A stretch of 64,000 bases of DNA from RGIG2094 sp045660065 (GCA_045660065.1 JAZRDC010000068.1:11351-75350), one strand, 5' to 3'. Counted from the stretch's first letter, positions 25,211-34,586 are shown. Translations and numbers: made by a program. Notes: generated by a model not told the origin, from the sequence alone.

Positions 25211-26693
25211 ACATTGCAGATGAATCAATGCAATCAAATTCTGATAAGTATTCTTTTATAAATGCTTTCATTTTATCCATAGCATCAGTGGTGTTGCCCT
25301 GAATATCAAGTGGCATCAAAGGTTCGTGAAGTGAAAGACGAAGTAAGAACCAACCGTTTTCTACATTTACTCTTACACCCTCAAAATTTGGAGTTTCAAG
25401 AGAAAAACCATCAGTTTCTTCAACTTTCTTTTTAAGGTCTTCAAGGATTTTTTCACCGTCAGGCTTAAAGTCTTTATTTGAAAGATTTAATCTGTAACCT
25501 GTTTCAAATTTAGGATCTTTTAAGTCGGCAATTAAATCGGTTAAGTTTTTGCCTTCCTTTTTCATTAAAACTGCCTTGATTAAAAGGCGGGTTACGAGGT
25601 ATGCACCATCGTCTAAGAAATAATTTTCTTTTAAAGCCGCATGACCGCTTGTTTCGATTGCCAGTGGTGCGTATGTTCCCTCTGACTCTAATCTGATTGC
25701 TTCGTTAATAACATTTTTATAACCACGTTTAAATCTGTGGTGAACTCCGCCTAAATTGCTTTCAATAAATGTTTTAAGTTCTGCACTTGTAACAGAGTCT
25801 GTTACGATTGTACCTTTTTGTTCTTCCATCAAAACCGCTGAAATAAGAGCAATGAGACGATTTTTATTGATTTCGTTTCCGTCTTTGTCAACAATTGCCG
25901 CACGGTCAACATCAGTGTCAAAAATAATTCCAAGGTCAGAATTTGACTCTAAAACCGCATCTGAAATTGCTTTCATGGCTTCTTTGTTTTCAGGGTTTGG
26001 AATGTGGTTAGGGAAGTTGCCGTCAGGCTCTAAGAATTTGCTGCCCGATGTATCTGCCCCTAATTCTTCCAACATTTTAGCATAAAATCCGCCGCTTCCG
26101 TTACCTGCGTCAACTGCGATTTTCATACCCTCAAAAGGTTTTGCAAGACCTGTGTCTTTTCTGATTTTTTTAGCAGTATCATCAGCATATTTTCTGATAT
26201 AGTCAACCTTTGTAATAAGTCCGCCATCTTTAAAATCAAATTTTCCTGCTTCGGCATATTCTAAAATTTTTGTGATGTCGCTTCCTTCAAAACCACCGTC
26301 TTTTGTAAAGAATTTAAGACCGTTTCTGTTAAAAGGAAGATGACTTGCAGTAAGCATAACAGATGCGTCTGCCATATAATTTTCGTCAACCGTAATCATA
26401 AACATTGCAGGAGTGGTAGCAAGTCCACAGTCTATAACATTAATTCCGCTTTTTGAAAAAGCATCTATACAAGCGTTTTTAAGGCGGGAAGCAGAAATTC
26501 TGCTGTCGTGGCCGATTGCAATTGTAATGTTTTCTTTGTTTAATTTTTCTTTTGCGTATTTAACAAAACCTGCGGCAATATTAAATACCACCTCATCTGT
26601 TAAATTTATATGTAATCCTTCAATGCCTTCGGATGCAATTCCTCTGATATCGCTTCCGTTTTTAAGGCAAAGCCATTTTTCTGATAAATTCAT
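25209..26693 (-). CDS. Phosphoglucomutase/phosphomannomutase family protein
   Basis: 494 residues, ATG eight bases after AGGAGG. Alpha-D-phosphohexomutase domains in order: phosphoserine loop TASHLPFNRNG (usually TASHNP), metal loop DTDVDRA, sugar loop ETSGHAALKEN, and a C-terminal phosphate-binding segment reading GWFLLRLSLHEPLMPL. It interconverts hexose 1- and 6-phosphates and could feed glucose-1-phosphate to RfbA. The Leu in place of Asn in the active serine loop also occurs in some clostridial homologues; activity is assumed. Confidence 0.87.
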   Translation of the reverse strand: MNLSEKWLCLKNGSDIRGIASEGIEGLHINLTDEVVFNIAAGFVKYAKEKLNKENITIAIGHDSRISASRLKNACIDAFSKSGINVIDCGLATTPAMFMITVDENYMADASVMLTASHLPFNRNGLKFFTKDGGFEGSDITKILEYAEAGKFDFKDGGLITKVDYIRKYADDTAKKIRKDTGLAKPFEGMKIAVDAGNGSGGFYAKMLEELGADTSGSKFLEPDGNFPNHIPNPENKEAMKAISDAVLESNSDLGIIFDTDVDRAAIVDKDGNEINKNRLIALISAVLMEEQKGTIVTDSVTSAELKTFIESNLGGVHHRFKRGYKNVINEAIRLESEGTYAPLAIETSGHAALKENYFLDDGAYLVTRLLIKAVLMKKEGKNLTDLIADLKDPKFETGYRLNLSNKDFKPDGEKILEDLKKKVEETDGFSLETPNFEGVRVNVENGWFLLRLSLHEPLMPLDIQGNTTDAMDKMKAFIKEYLSEFDCIDSSAM

Positions 26694-26716
26694 TTTAAAT
26701 GCCTCCTTTTTTTAAT

Positions 26717-26745
26717 ATTTTAGCACAATTTTGGAAAAACTTCAA
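26717..26745 (-). promoter_or_regulatory. Phosphoglucomutase promoter (leftward)
   Basis: Minus-strand TTGAAG (26745-26740), 17-base spacer ending in TGTGC, TAAAAT (26722-26717). Confidence 0.6.
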
Positions 26746-26773
26746 TATAAAAGGGAAAAAATAGATAAATCTC

Positions 26774-26802
26774 TTGAAAAATAAATAAAATAGGTGTATA
26801 AT
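26774..26802 (+). promoter_or_regulatory. pta-ackA promoter
   Basis: TTGAAA (26774-26779), 17-base spacer, TATAAT (26797-26802). Confidence 0.75.
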
Positions 26803-26854
26803 ATATAAGTTGATAAGGAAAGTTAAAATTAACATTCACATAGGAGGTAATTTT

Positions 26855-27853
26855 ATGAGCACATTTTTAGACAGAATTAAAGAACGCGCAAAAGCAGAAA
26901 AAAAGACAATCGTTCTTCCTGAATCAATGGACAGAAGAACTTTTGAGGCTGCTGAAACAATTTTGAAAGAGGATATTGCAAACATCATTATCATCGGTAC
27001 AGATGAAGAAGTTGCAGAAAACAGCAAGGGACTTGATATTTCAAAAGCAACAATCATCAATCCTTTCACTTATGAAAAGACTGAAGAATATCTCAACTTG
27101 TTTGTAGAACTCAGAAAATCAAAAGGTCTTACATATGAAGAAGCAAAACAGACTGCTCTTTCAGACTATATGTACTATGCGTGTCTTATGGTTAAAGCAG
27201 GTGACGCAGACGGCGTTGTTTCAGGTGCTTGTCATTCAACTGCAAACACACTTCGTCCAAGTCTTCAGATTATTAAAACAAAACCGGGAATTAAACTCGT
27301 TTCAGCATTTTTCTTAATGGTTGTACCAGACTGTGAATATGGTGCAGACGGCGTATTTGTATTTGCTGATTCTGGTTTGGAACAGAATCCTGATCCTGAA
27401 AAATTGGCTGCAATTGCTCAGTGCTCTGCAGAAAGTTTTGAACTTTTGGTTGAAAAAGATGCCTATGTTGCAATGCTTTCACACTCAACAAAGGGCAGTG
27501 CAAAACACGCAGATGTTGATAAAGTTGTAGAAGCAACAAGAATTGTTAAAGAAAACGCACCTGACCTTAATGTTGATGGTGAACTTCAGTTAGATGCTGC
27601 AATCGTTCCTTCAGTTGGTCAGTCAAAAGCACCTGGATCTTCGGTTGCAGGTAAAGCAAATGTATTGGTGTTCCCTGATTTGGATGCTGGTAACATCGGT
27701 TACAAACTCGTTCAGAGACTTGCTAAAGCAGAAGCATACGGTCCTGTTACTCAGGGTATCGCAATGCCTATTAACGACCTTTCAAGAGGTTGCTCAGCAG
27801 ATGATATCGTTGGCGTAGTTGCTATCACTTGTGTTCAGGCACAGGCAAAATAA
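26855..27853 (+). CDS. pta: Phosphate acetyltransferase
   Basis: 332 residues from ATG 26855 behind TAGGAGGT; the open frame extends 15 codons upstream but lacks a ribosome site. Short, single-domain Pta with LPESMDRRTFEAAE, VKAGDADGVVSGACHSTANT and VPSVGQSKAPGSSVAGKANV. It exchanges acetyl-CoA and acetyl phosphate. Acetate kinase follows 22 bases later, giving the ATP-forming acetate pathway. Confidence 0.95.
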   Translation: MSTFLDRIKERAKAEKKTIVLPESMDRRTFEAAETILKEDIANIIIIGTDEEVAENSKGLDISKATIINPFTYEKTEEYLNLFVELRKSKGLTYEEAKQTALSDYMYYACLMVKAGDADGVVSGACHSTANTLRPSLQIIKTKPGIKLVSAFFLMVVPDCEYGADGVFVFADSGLEQNPDPEKLAAIAQCSAESFELLVEKDAYVAMLSHSTKGSAKHADVDKVVEATRIVKENAPDLNVDGELQLDAAIVPSVGQSKAPGSSVAGKANVLVFPDLDAGNIGYKLVQRLAKAEAYGPVTQGIAMPINDLSRGCSADDIVGVVAITCVQAQAK

Positions 27854-27875
27854 ATTTTGAAAGAAGGATTTATAA

Positions 27876-29072
27876 ATGAAAGTTTTAGTTATTAACGCAG
27901 GTAGTTCATCACTTAAATATCAGCTTATTGATATGACTTCAACGGACGTGATGGCAAAAGGCCTTTGCGAAAGAATTGGTCTTGAAGGCTCACTTTTAAC
28001 ACATCAGGCAAAAGGCGAAAAAAATAAAATTGAAATCGAAATGAAAGATCACAGCGATGCAATTGGTGCAGTTATTGCAGCACTTGTTGATGCAAATCAC
28101 GGTGTTATCGCTGATATGAGCGAAATTTCAGCAGTTGGACACAGAGTTGTTCACGGCGGTGAAGAATTCAGCGGTTCTGTTATTATTACAGAGGCTGTTA
28201 AAAATGCATTGGAAAAATGCATCGAACTTGCTCCACTTCACAATCCTCCGAACTTAACAGGTATCGCAGCTTGTGAAAAAGCAATGCCTGGCGTTCCTCA
28301 GGTTGCAGTTTTTGATACTGCTTTCCATCAGTCAATGCCTGCATCTTCATACCTTTATGCACTTCCATACGAATACTATGAAAAATATAAAGTAAGAAGA
28401 TATGGTTTCCACGGAACATCACACAAATATGTTACTCAGCGTGCAGCAGCAATGCTTGGTAAAAATGTTGAAGATCTTAAGATTATTACTTGCCACCTTG
28501 GTAACGGCTCATCAATTACAGCAGTAAACGGCGGTAAGAGTATGGATACAACAATGGGCTTTACTCCTCTTGCTGGTACTTTAATGGGTACAAGATGCGG
28601 CGATATCGACCCTGCAATTGTAACATATATTATGAACAAAGAAGGCAAATCTGCTGAAGAAGTTGACGCTTTGATGAACAAAAAATCAGGTATCTTCGGT
28701 ATTTCAGGCGTATCAAGCGACTTCAGAGATGTATCTGATGCGGCTGACAATGGCAACAAGAGAGCAGAAGTTGGTCTTGAAATGTTCTACTATCAGATTA
28801 AAAAGTTCATCGGCGCTTACGCTGCTGCTATGAACGGCGTTGATGCTATCGTATTTACAGCAGGTATCGGCGAAAACGATAAGATTTTAAGAGCAGAAGT
28901 TGCAAAAGGTCTTACATTCATGGGTGTTGAAATTGACGAAGAAAAGAACAACATCCGCGGCGAAGAAAAAGACGTTTCTGCAGCAGGTGCAAAAGTTAAA
29001 ACTTTGGTTATTCCAACCAATGAAGAACTTATGATTGCACTTGATACAAAAGAAATTGTTGAAAATCTTTAA
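27876..29072 (+). CDS. ackA: Acetate kinase
   Basis: 398 residues, RBS GAAGGA. ASKHA-fold kinase with NAGSSSLKYQLI at the N-terminus, VFDTAFHQSMP, RRYGFHGTSHKYV, ITCHLGNGSSITA and FTAGIGEND. It makes acetate and ATP from acetyl phosphate, the end step of acetogenic fermentation. Confidence 0.96.
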   Translation: MKVLVINAGSSSLKYQLIDMTSTDVMAKGLCERIGLEGSLLTHQAKGEKNKIEIEMKDHSDAIGAVIAALVDANHGVIADMSEISAVGHRVVHGGEEFSGSVIITEAVKNALEKCIELAPLHNPPNLTGIAACEKAMPGVPQVAVFDTAFHQSMPASSYLYALPYEYYEKYKVRRYGFHGTSHKYVTQRAAAMLGKNVEDLKIITCHLGNGSSITAVNGGKSMDTTMGFTPLAGTLMGTRCGDIDPAIVTYIMNKEGKSAEEVDALMNKKSGIFGISGVSSDFRDVSDAADNGNKRAEVGLEMFYYQIKKFIGAYAAAMNGVDAIVFTAGIGENDKILRAEVAKGLTFMGVEIDEEKNNIRGEEKDVSAAGAKVKTLVIPTNEELMIALDTKEIVENL

Positions 29073-29079
29073 AAAGTTC

Positions 29080-29108
29080 TTGACAAATTCTGAAAAATCT
29101 TGTATAAT
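29080..29108 (+). promoter_or_regulatory. DUF177-rpmF promoter (consensus)
   Basis: TTGACA (29080-29085), 17-base spacer, TATAAT (29103-29108). Confidence 0.85.
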
Positions 29109-29140
29109 GACTTGTACTGCGTGCATAGGAGGTATGGATT

Positions 29141-29635
29141 TTGCTTCTTGACATTTCAGTTGTTTTAAAAGGCAACACAGAAAAACTTAAATTTGAAGAA
29201 GAAATTGATATATCTGATGTTGATTTTTCAGAGTTTTCAGCAAAGTTTGAAAAACCTGTTAAACTCGCAGGCACAGTTAAGAATGTAGTTGGTGTTGTTG
29301 AACTTTCAGCAACTGCTGATTGTGATTATGCCACAACTTGTTCAAGATGTGGGGAGGATTTAACAAAAAATCTTACCTTTGACTTTGAACAGACTTATGT
29401 TAAAGAACTAACTGCCGAGGCAGAAGATGCTTTGACTTTAGAAGGCAAAACAATTGACATCAAAGACATTTTGTGTAAAAATATTGCACTTTTCCTTCCG
29501 CTTAAACAGTTATGCAAGGAAGATTGCAAGGGAATTTGTCAACAATGCGGAACAAATCTCAATGAAAAGCAGTGCGATTGCACTGAGGAGTATTTTAACC
29601 CGCAATTTGAAATATTAAAAGGATTATTTGATTAA
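29141..29635 (+). CDS. DUF177 (YceD-like) protein
   Basis: 164 residues from TTG 29141, eight bases after AGGAGG. It has the DUF177 layout with two Cys pairs (CSRCGEDL, then CKGICQQCGTNLN followed by CDC), probably binding zinc. The gene is almost always next to rpmF, as here; the family is linked to 23S rRNA/ribosome assembly. Confidence 0.88.
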   Translation: MLLDISVVLKGNTEKLKFEEEIDISDVDFSEFSAKFEKPVKLAGTVKNVVGVVELSATADCDYATTCSRCGEDLTKNLTFDFEQTYVKELTAEAEDALTLEGKTIDIKDILCKNIALFLPLKQLCKEDCKGICQQCGTNLNEKQCDCTEEYFNPQFEILKGLFD

Positions 29636-29671
29636 CATCATATAAAGATGTTGTGTTGAGGAGGTGTAAAA

Positions 29672-29851
29672 ATGGCAGTTCCAAAGAGAAAAGTATCTAA
29701 AGCAAGAAGAGATAAGAGAAGAGCTAATTGGAAATTGGCAGTACCGGGCATGATCGCTTGCCCACAGTGCGGTGAACTCGTTATGCCACACAGACTTTGC
29801 CCTAAATGCGGTTATTACAAGGGAAGAGAAGTAATCAAAGTAGAAGCGTAA
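29672..29851 (+). CDS. rpmF: 50S ribosomal protein L32
   Basis: 59 residues, ATG after GAGGAGGTG. Begins MAVPKRKVSKARRDKRRANW and carries the four-Cys zinc ribbon CPQCGELVMPHRLCPKCGYY. It is a normal-length L32. Its stop is nine bases before the structured element at 29860. Confidence 0.97.
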   Translation: MAVPKRKVSKARRDKRRANWKLAVPGMIACPQCGELVMPHRLCPKCGYYKGREVIKVEA

Positions 29852-29859
29852 TGATGCTT

Positions 29860-30098
29860 GGGGATGTTAAAAATGCCCAGAGCACAAAAAGGCACACTAT
29901 ATGAGTGTGTAAGATTAATAGTTTGAATACTAATTAGAAAAATCTCAATATATTGGGATTTTTCTTTTTTTGGTGCCTTTTTGTTATAAAAAAACTTCGC
30001 CGTTCGACGTACTTTTGTACGCCTTCAGGTATCCAAACACAAAAGAGAACTTTTGTGTTTGCTCAGTTTTTTTATTCTGAACATTTTTTCCTATCCCC
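29860..30098 (+). ncRNA. Structured intergenic element, copy 2 (candidate RNA or mobile repeat)
   Basis: This fills most of the 344-base gap between rpmF and the DUF512 gene; no ORF is credible. Stems matching copy 1: 29884-29895 with 29973-29984; terminator-like AAAATCTCAAT / ATTGGGATTTTT near 29939-29964; 29986-29996 with 30065-30075; CGTAC hairpin 30008-30021; 30034-30045 with 30050-30061 (12 perfect pairs). GGGGAT (29860-29865) can pair with ATCCCC (30093-30098). The terminator-like hairpin may end rpmF transcripts. Class unknown. Confidence 0.6.
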
Positions 30099-30128
30099 AT
30101 CGTAGTATGAGTGTAACATTTATTTTAC

Positions 30129-30157
30129 TTGACAATATTGGGATTTTATAAGATAAT
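30129..30157 (+). promoter_or_regulatory. Promoter of the DUF512-der-plsY-gpsA operon
   Basis: TTGACA (30129-30134), 17-base spacer, GATAAT (30152-30157). Confidence 0.75.
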
Positions 30158-30195
30158 ATATATTGATTAAATATGTTAAGACAAGGATTTTTGAA

Positions 30196-31479
30196 ATGAC
30201 GAAAATTACTTATGTAGAACCCGGCTCCATTGCAGAAGATGCAGGGATTGAAACAGGCGACTTTTTGGTTGCGTTAAACGGGAAAAAAGTTAATGATATT
30301 TTAGAGTATAAGTTTATAACAGCAGATACCGATTACGAGGTTACAATCAAAAAGCCTGACGGTAGTTATGAAGTTATAGAAATCGCCAACGATTTTGGAG
30401 AAGATCTTGGGTTGGAGTTTGAAAATGCTTTGATGACCAAGGCAAAGTCTTGTGCAAACAAGTGCGTTTTCTGCTTTATTGATCAACTTCCAAAAGGAAT
30501 GCGTGAAACACTTTATTTCAAAGATGATGATTCAAGGCTTTCATTTTTGCAGGGAAATTATATTACAATGACAAATCTTTCTGATAAAGATTTAAAAAGA
30601 ATTACCGATATAAAACTTTCACCTGTTAATATTTCTGTTCACTGCACCGACGGGGAAACAAGAAAGTTTATGCTTGGCAACAAAAGAGCGGACAGAATAT
30701 TAAATCAGATGAAAGAACTTGATAAGGCAGGAATTGTTGTAAATTGCCAGATAGTTCTCTGCCCGGGAATTAACGACGGTGAACTTTTGGATAAAACTCT
30801 TTCTGATATATCAGAGTTTTCAAATGTTTACAGCACATCGATTGTACCTGTGGGTATGACTAAATTCAGGGAAGGACTTTACAATCTTACACCATTTGAC
30901 AAAGAAAAAAGCATAGCACTTATAAATCAGGTAAGTGGGTGGCAGGAAAAATTCAAAAAAGAAACGGGTAGTGTAAAAGTATACTTAGCCGATGAATTTT
31001 ATATAATGGCAGAAAAGGATTTTCCTGAATATGATCATTACGAAGACTTTCCGCAACTTGAAAACGGAGTTGGAATGGCTCGTCTTACCATATATGATTT
31101 TAATGACGGAATTGAATGCGTAGAAGAAACTGCTTACAAAAAAGTTACAGTTGCAACAGGTAAAATAAGCGAAAAACTCATAAAAAGCCTTGTTTCAAAG
31201 GTAGAAGGGGTTGATGCTCAGGTTGTAGCAATTAAACACGACTTTTTTGGACATAGTATTACAGTGTCGGGACTTATTACAGGCGGGGACATTATAAATC
31301 AATTAAAAGGAAAAGATTTAGGGGATTATCTTTTCATCCCCGCTAATATGCTTCGTGCAGATACCGATACATTTTTAGATGATGTAACAATCCCCGATAT
31401 TGAAAAAGCCCTTAACATAAAAGTAGTTGTAATTAACGACGGACACGAACTTGCTCTTAAATTAAAGGGCGAAATCTGA
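30196..31479 (+). CDS. DUF512 protein: PDZ plus radical SAM-like domain
   Basis: 427 residues from ATG 30196 (AAGGAT upstream). An N-terminal PDZ-like segment (VEPGSIAEDAGIETGDFLVALNG) precedes a radical SAM-type cluster CANKCVFCF (C-x3-C-x2-C) and the DUF512 region ending in ITVSGLITGGDI and FIPANMLRADTDTFLDD. Its role is not established; it is a conserved clostridial neighbour of der, as here, which suggests a link to ribosome or RNA maturation. Confidence 0.87.
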   Translation: MTKITYVEPGSIAEDAGIETGDFLVALNGKKVNDILEYKFITADTDYEVTIKKPDGSYEVIEIANDFGEDLGLEFENALMTKAKSCANKCVFCFIDQLPKGMRETLYFKDDDSRLSFLQGNYITMTNLSDKDLKRITDIKLSPVNISVHCTDGETRKFMLGNKRADRILNQMKELDKAGIVVNCQIVLCPGINDGELLDKTLSDISEFSNVYSTSIVPVGMTKFREGLYNLTPFDKEKSIALINQVSGWQEKFKKETGSVKVYLADEFYIMAEKDFPEYDHYEDFPQLENGVGMARLTIYDFNDGIECVEETAYKKVTVATGKISEKLIKSLVSKVEGVDAQVVAIKHDFFGHSITVSGLITGGDIINQLKGKDLGDYLFIPANMLRADTDTFLDDVTIPDIEKALNIKVVVINDGHELALKLKGEI

Positions 31480-31500
31480 CATAAGAAAGGATGATGTTTT

Positions 31501-32823
31501 ATGAAACCTGTTGTAGCGATAGTAGGAAGACCGAATGTTGGAAAAAGTCTTCTTTTCAACAAGTTGGCAGGACACAGAATATCAATAGTTGAGGACACTC
31601 CCGGTGTAACAAGAGACAGAATTTATGCTAATTGTGAGTGGCTTAACCATAAATTTACAATTATTGACACAGGTGGTATTGAACCTAAGAGTGATGATAT
31701 CATTTTATCACAGATGAGAATGCAGGCAGAAATCGCCATTGATACTGCAGATGTAATTATGTTTGTAGTTGATGTAAAATGCGGTGTTACTGCAACAGAT
31801 TTTGAAATCGGTACAATGCTCAGAAAATCTGAAAAACCGGTTGTTTTGGTGTGCAACAAAGCAGATAATCCTGGCGGTATGCCAATGGAAGCCTATGAAT
31901 TTTACAACTTAGGTCTTGGCGACCCTATGTGTATTTCTGCAATCAACGGACTTGGTATCGGTGATATGCTTGACGAAGTTGTAAAATACTTTCCTGAAGA
32001 TTCTGTAAATCAGGAGGAAGAAGATGTTATCAGAATTGCAATAACAGGCAGACCTAATGCGGGTAAATCTTCTTTGGTTAACAGAATTTTAGGTGATAAC
32101 CGTGTAATTGTAAGTAACATTCCGGGTACAACAAGAGATGCTATTGATGTTGAATTTGAAAAAGACGGTCAGAAATATGTGTTTACTGACACTGCAGGAC
32201 TTAGAAAACGCGGAAAGATTGACGAAAATATTGAGCGTTACAGTTCTGTAAGAAGTTTACTCGCAGTAGACCGCTCTGATGTTGTAGTTATTATGATTGA
32301 TGCAGAGCAAGGTGTTACCGAACAGGATACAAAAATTGCAGGTTATGCTCACGATCAGGGTAAGGCTATGATTATAGTTGTAAACAAATGGGATTTGGTT
32401 GAAAAAGAAACCAACACCATGAAAGACTACGAAACAAAGGTAATGGAAGGCTTTAACTTTATGCTTTACGCACCGATTTTGTTTATGTCTGCAAAAACAG
32501 GTTCAAGAGTTGATAAGATTTTTGAAACAGTTAGATATGTAAACGAACAAAACTGTATGAGAATTCAGACAGGTGTGTTAAATGACGTGCTAAATCAGGC
32601 GATTTTAAAAGTTCAGCCACCGTCAGACAAGGGTAAACGCTTGAAAATCCTTTATATTACTCAGGTTGCTGTAAAACCGCCTACATTTGTTGTGTTTGTA
32701 AATGATACCGAACTTGCGCATTTTTCATATATCAGATATCTTGAAAATCAGATAAGAGATGCGTTTGGTCTTAAAGGAACACCGCTTAAGTTCTTGGTTC
32801 GTGAAAAAACCCGTGAAAAATAG
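31501..32823 (+). CDS. der: Ribosome biogenesis GTPase Der (EngA)
   Basis: 440 residues with two tandem GTPase domains: GRPNVGKSLLFN and DTPG with NKAD, then GRPNAGKSSLVN, DTAG and NKWD, followed by the KH-like C-terminal domain. The usual first P-loop Ser is followed by Leu (GKSLL). It acts in 50S subunit assembly. Confidence 0.95.
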   Translation: MKPVVAIVGRPNVGKSLLFNKLAGHRISIVEDTPGVTRDRIYANCEWLNHKFTIIDTGGIEPKSDDIILSQMRMQAEIAIDTADVIMFVVDVKCGVTATDFEIGTMLRKSEKPVVLVCNKADNPGGMPMEAYEFYNLGLGDPMCISAINGLGIGDMLDEVVKYFPEDSVNQEEEDVIRIAITGRPNAGKSSLVNRILGDNRVIVSNIPGTTRDAIDVEFEKDGQKYVFTDTAGLRKRGKIDENIERYSSVRSLLAVDRSDVVVIMIDAEQGVTEQDTKIAGYAHDQGKAMIIVVNKWDLVEKETNTMKDYETKVMEGFNFMLYAPILFMSAKTGSRVDKIFETVRYVNEQNCMRIQTGVLNDVLNQAILKVQPPSDKGKRLKILYITQVAVKPPTFVVFVNDTELAHFSYIRYLENQIRDAFGLKGTPLKFLVREKTREK

Positions 32824-32834
32824 GAGTTGATTTT

Positions 32835-33443
32835 ATGGCAGTTTTGAAAATCTTAATTATTTGTTTAATTGGCTATTTGATAGGAAGCATAAGCAGTGCT
32901 ATCACAATGGGGAAAATCTACGGAATTGACATAAAAAAAGTCGGAAGCGGAAACGCAGGTGCTACAAATGTTGCAAGATGCATCGGCAAGTGGCAGAGCG
33001 TTGTTGTGTTTTTGTTTGACTTTTTCAAAGGTGCGATAGCAGTGGGAATTGCATCTTTCATATGGAAAGAATATGCAGTTGTTGCAGGACTTTTTGCAAT
33101 CCTTGGTCATAACTATCCTATTTACTACGGATTTAAAGGCGGTAAGGGAGTTTCTACAACCTTCGGTATTTTACTTGCAATCGACTGGCGTGTGGGACTT
33201 ATTATCGGTGGGGCAGTATTAGTGCTTTTATTTACAACAAAGATTATGTCATTAAGTAACCTTATCTGCTTTGCGTTCTTACCACTTACAACATATTTCA
33301 TAAATCCGGGCGAGGGAAATATAAATGTTTATATTACAGCAGTTTTTGCGATTTTGATTTATTATACCCATCGCAGTAATATCAAAAGACTTTTAAACGG
33401 AACTGAAAATAAGTTTGGTAAAAAGAAATCGGAGGACAAATAA
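32835..33443 (+). CDS. plsY: Glycerol-3-phosphate acyltransferase PlsY
   Basis: 202 residues, multi-pass membrane protein. Motifs: GSISSAITMGK, the phosphate-binding GSGNAGATNVAR, and GHNYPIYYGFKGGKGVSTTFG. It transfers acyl groups from acyl phosphate to glycerol-3-phosphate at the membrane. Its partner GpsA is encoded directly downstream (end and start touching). Confidence 0.94.
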   Translation: MAVLKILIICLIGYLIGSISSAITMGKIYGIDIKKVGSGNAGATNVARCIGKWQSVVVFLFDFFKGAIAVGIASFIWKEYAVVAGLFAILGHNYPIYYGFKGGKGVSTTFGILLAIDWRVGLIIGGAVLVLLFTTKIMSLSNLICFAFLPLTTYFINPGEGNINVYITAVFAILIYYTHRSNIKRLLNGTENKFGKKKSEDK

Positions 33444-34417
33444 TGAAAATATCAGTTCTCGGCTCGGGAACGTGGGGAACGGCACTTGCAATGCTTCTTG
33501 ATAAAAATGGACACAAAGTAACTATCTGGTCTTTTTTTGAAGAAGAAATTGAGCAGATAAGAAAAAGTCGCACCCATAAATATTTAAAAGATATAACAAT
33601 AAGCGAAACTATAGAGTTTACAAGCAATCTTGATGAAGCGGTAAACAGCGAAATGCTGGTCCTGGCAGTACCTTCTCATGTTGTAAGGAAAACTTGTGAG
33701 AGCCTTAAAAAATATGAAAAACTACCTTTAATAGTAAATGTGGCAAAGGGGTTTGATGAACAAACAAATCAAAGACTTTCGCAAGTAATCAAGGAAGAAC
33801 TTGATACAACTTGCGTTGTTTTATCAGGGCCTACTCATGCAGAAGAAGTTGCAAGGTTTATTCCGTCAACTATAGTTGCTGCCTGTGGAGATGTTAAAAA
33901 AGCCCGCATTGTACAAGAGGTATTCAACTCAGAAACTTTAAGAGTTTATACAAATACCGATGTAATAGGTGTTGAAATGAGTGGCGCATTAAAAAATGTA
34001 ATTGCTCTTTGTGCAGGTATTTCTGATGGAAGCGGCTATGGCGACAATACAAAAGCGGCACTTATGACTCGTGGGATAAAAGAAATTTCAAGACTTGGTG
34101 TTGCTCTTGGCGGAAATCTCGAAACATTTATGGGGCTTACGGGAATCGGAGATTTGATTGTTACCTGCACAAGTATGCATTCAAGAAACAGACGTGCAGG
34201 AATACTTATTGGTCAGGGCAAAAGCCTTGATGAAGCAATTGATGAAGTAGGTATGGTTGTAGAAGGTGTAAAAAGTTGTGTATGTGCTAAAAAAATCGCA
34301 GACAGCCTTGGCATAGAAATGCCTATAGTAAACACCGCCTATGACGTGCTATATAATAGCGTTTCTTCAAAAGATGCGGTAAAAACACTAATGATGCGTG
34401 AAATAAAAGCAGAATAA
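33443..34417 (+). CDS. gpsA: Glycerol-3-phosphate dehydrogenase [NAD(P)+]
   Basis: 324 residues. N-terminal GSGTWGTALAMLL dinucleotide site, the SGPTHAEEVARFIPS segment, catalytic Lys in SGALKNVIALCAGISDG, and TCTSMHSRNRRAG. It makes sn-glycerol-3-phosphate for phospholipids. ATG overlaps the plsY stop; RBS GGAGGA. Confidence 0.95.
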   Translation: MKISVLGSGTWGTALAMLLDKNGHKVTIWSFFEEEIEQIRKSRTHKYLKDITISETIEFTSNLDEAVNSEMLVLAVPSHVVRKTCESLKKYEKLPLIVNVAKGFDEQTNQRLSQVIKEELDTTCVVLSGPTHAEEVARFIPSTIVAACGDVKKARIVQEVFNSETLRVYTNTDVIGVEMSGALKNVIALCAGISDGSGYGDNTKAALMTRGIKEISRLGVALGGNLETFMGLTGIGDLIVTCTSMHSRNRRAGILIGQGKSLDEAIDEVGMVVEGVKSCVCAKKIADSLGIEMPIVNTAYDVLYNSVSSKDAVKTLMMREIKAE

Positions 34418-34454
34418 ACCATCAAAAAACTTTAAAAAAATTCAAAAAAAGCAG

Positions 34455-34490
34455 AAAACGAGAGATTTGGGTGTCAAATCTCTCGTTTTT
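34455..34490 (+). terminator. Rho-independent terminator after gpsA
   Basis: A perfect 15-bp stem (34455-34469 with 34475-34489), loop GGTGT, T-run. The end overlaps the first CtsR-like site. Confidence 0.92.
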
Positions 34491-34504
34491 GACTATTTCT
34501 GACC
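34488..34504 (-). promoter_or_regulatory. CtsR-like box, inverted and imperfect
   Basis: On the minus strand GGTCAGA, three bases, AGTCAAA. One base of the left heptad departs from the A/GGTCAAA consensus. Confidence 0.5.
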
Positions 34505-34515
34505 AAATGTGGTGG

Positions 34516-34543
34516 TTGATATTATTTTTAAATAGGGTATAAT
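34516..34543 (+). promoter_or_regulatory. ctsR-clpC promoter
   Basis: TTGATA (34516-34521), 16-base spacer, TATAAT (34538-34543). Confidence 0.7.
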
Positions 34544-34546
34544 AAT

Positions 34547-34570
34547 AGTCAAAGATAGTCAAAGTCAAAA
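34547..34570 (+). promoter_or_regulatory. CtsR operator
   Basis: AGTCAAA (34547-34553), GAT, AGTCAAA (34557-34563), then a third GTCAAAA directly after. This matches the tandem heptad read by CtsR and covers the transcription start, so CtsR should repress its own operon. Confidence 0.85.
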
Positions 34571-34586
34571 AGAGAGGAATAAAAAT

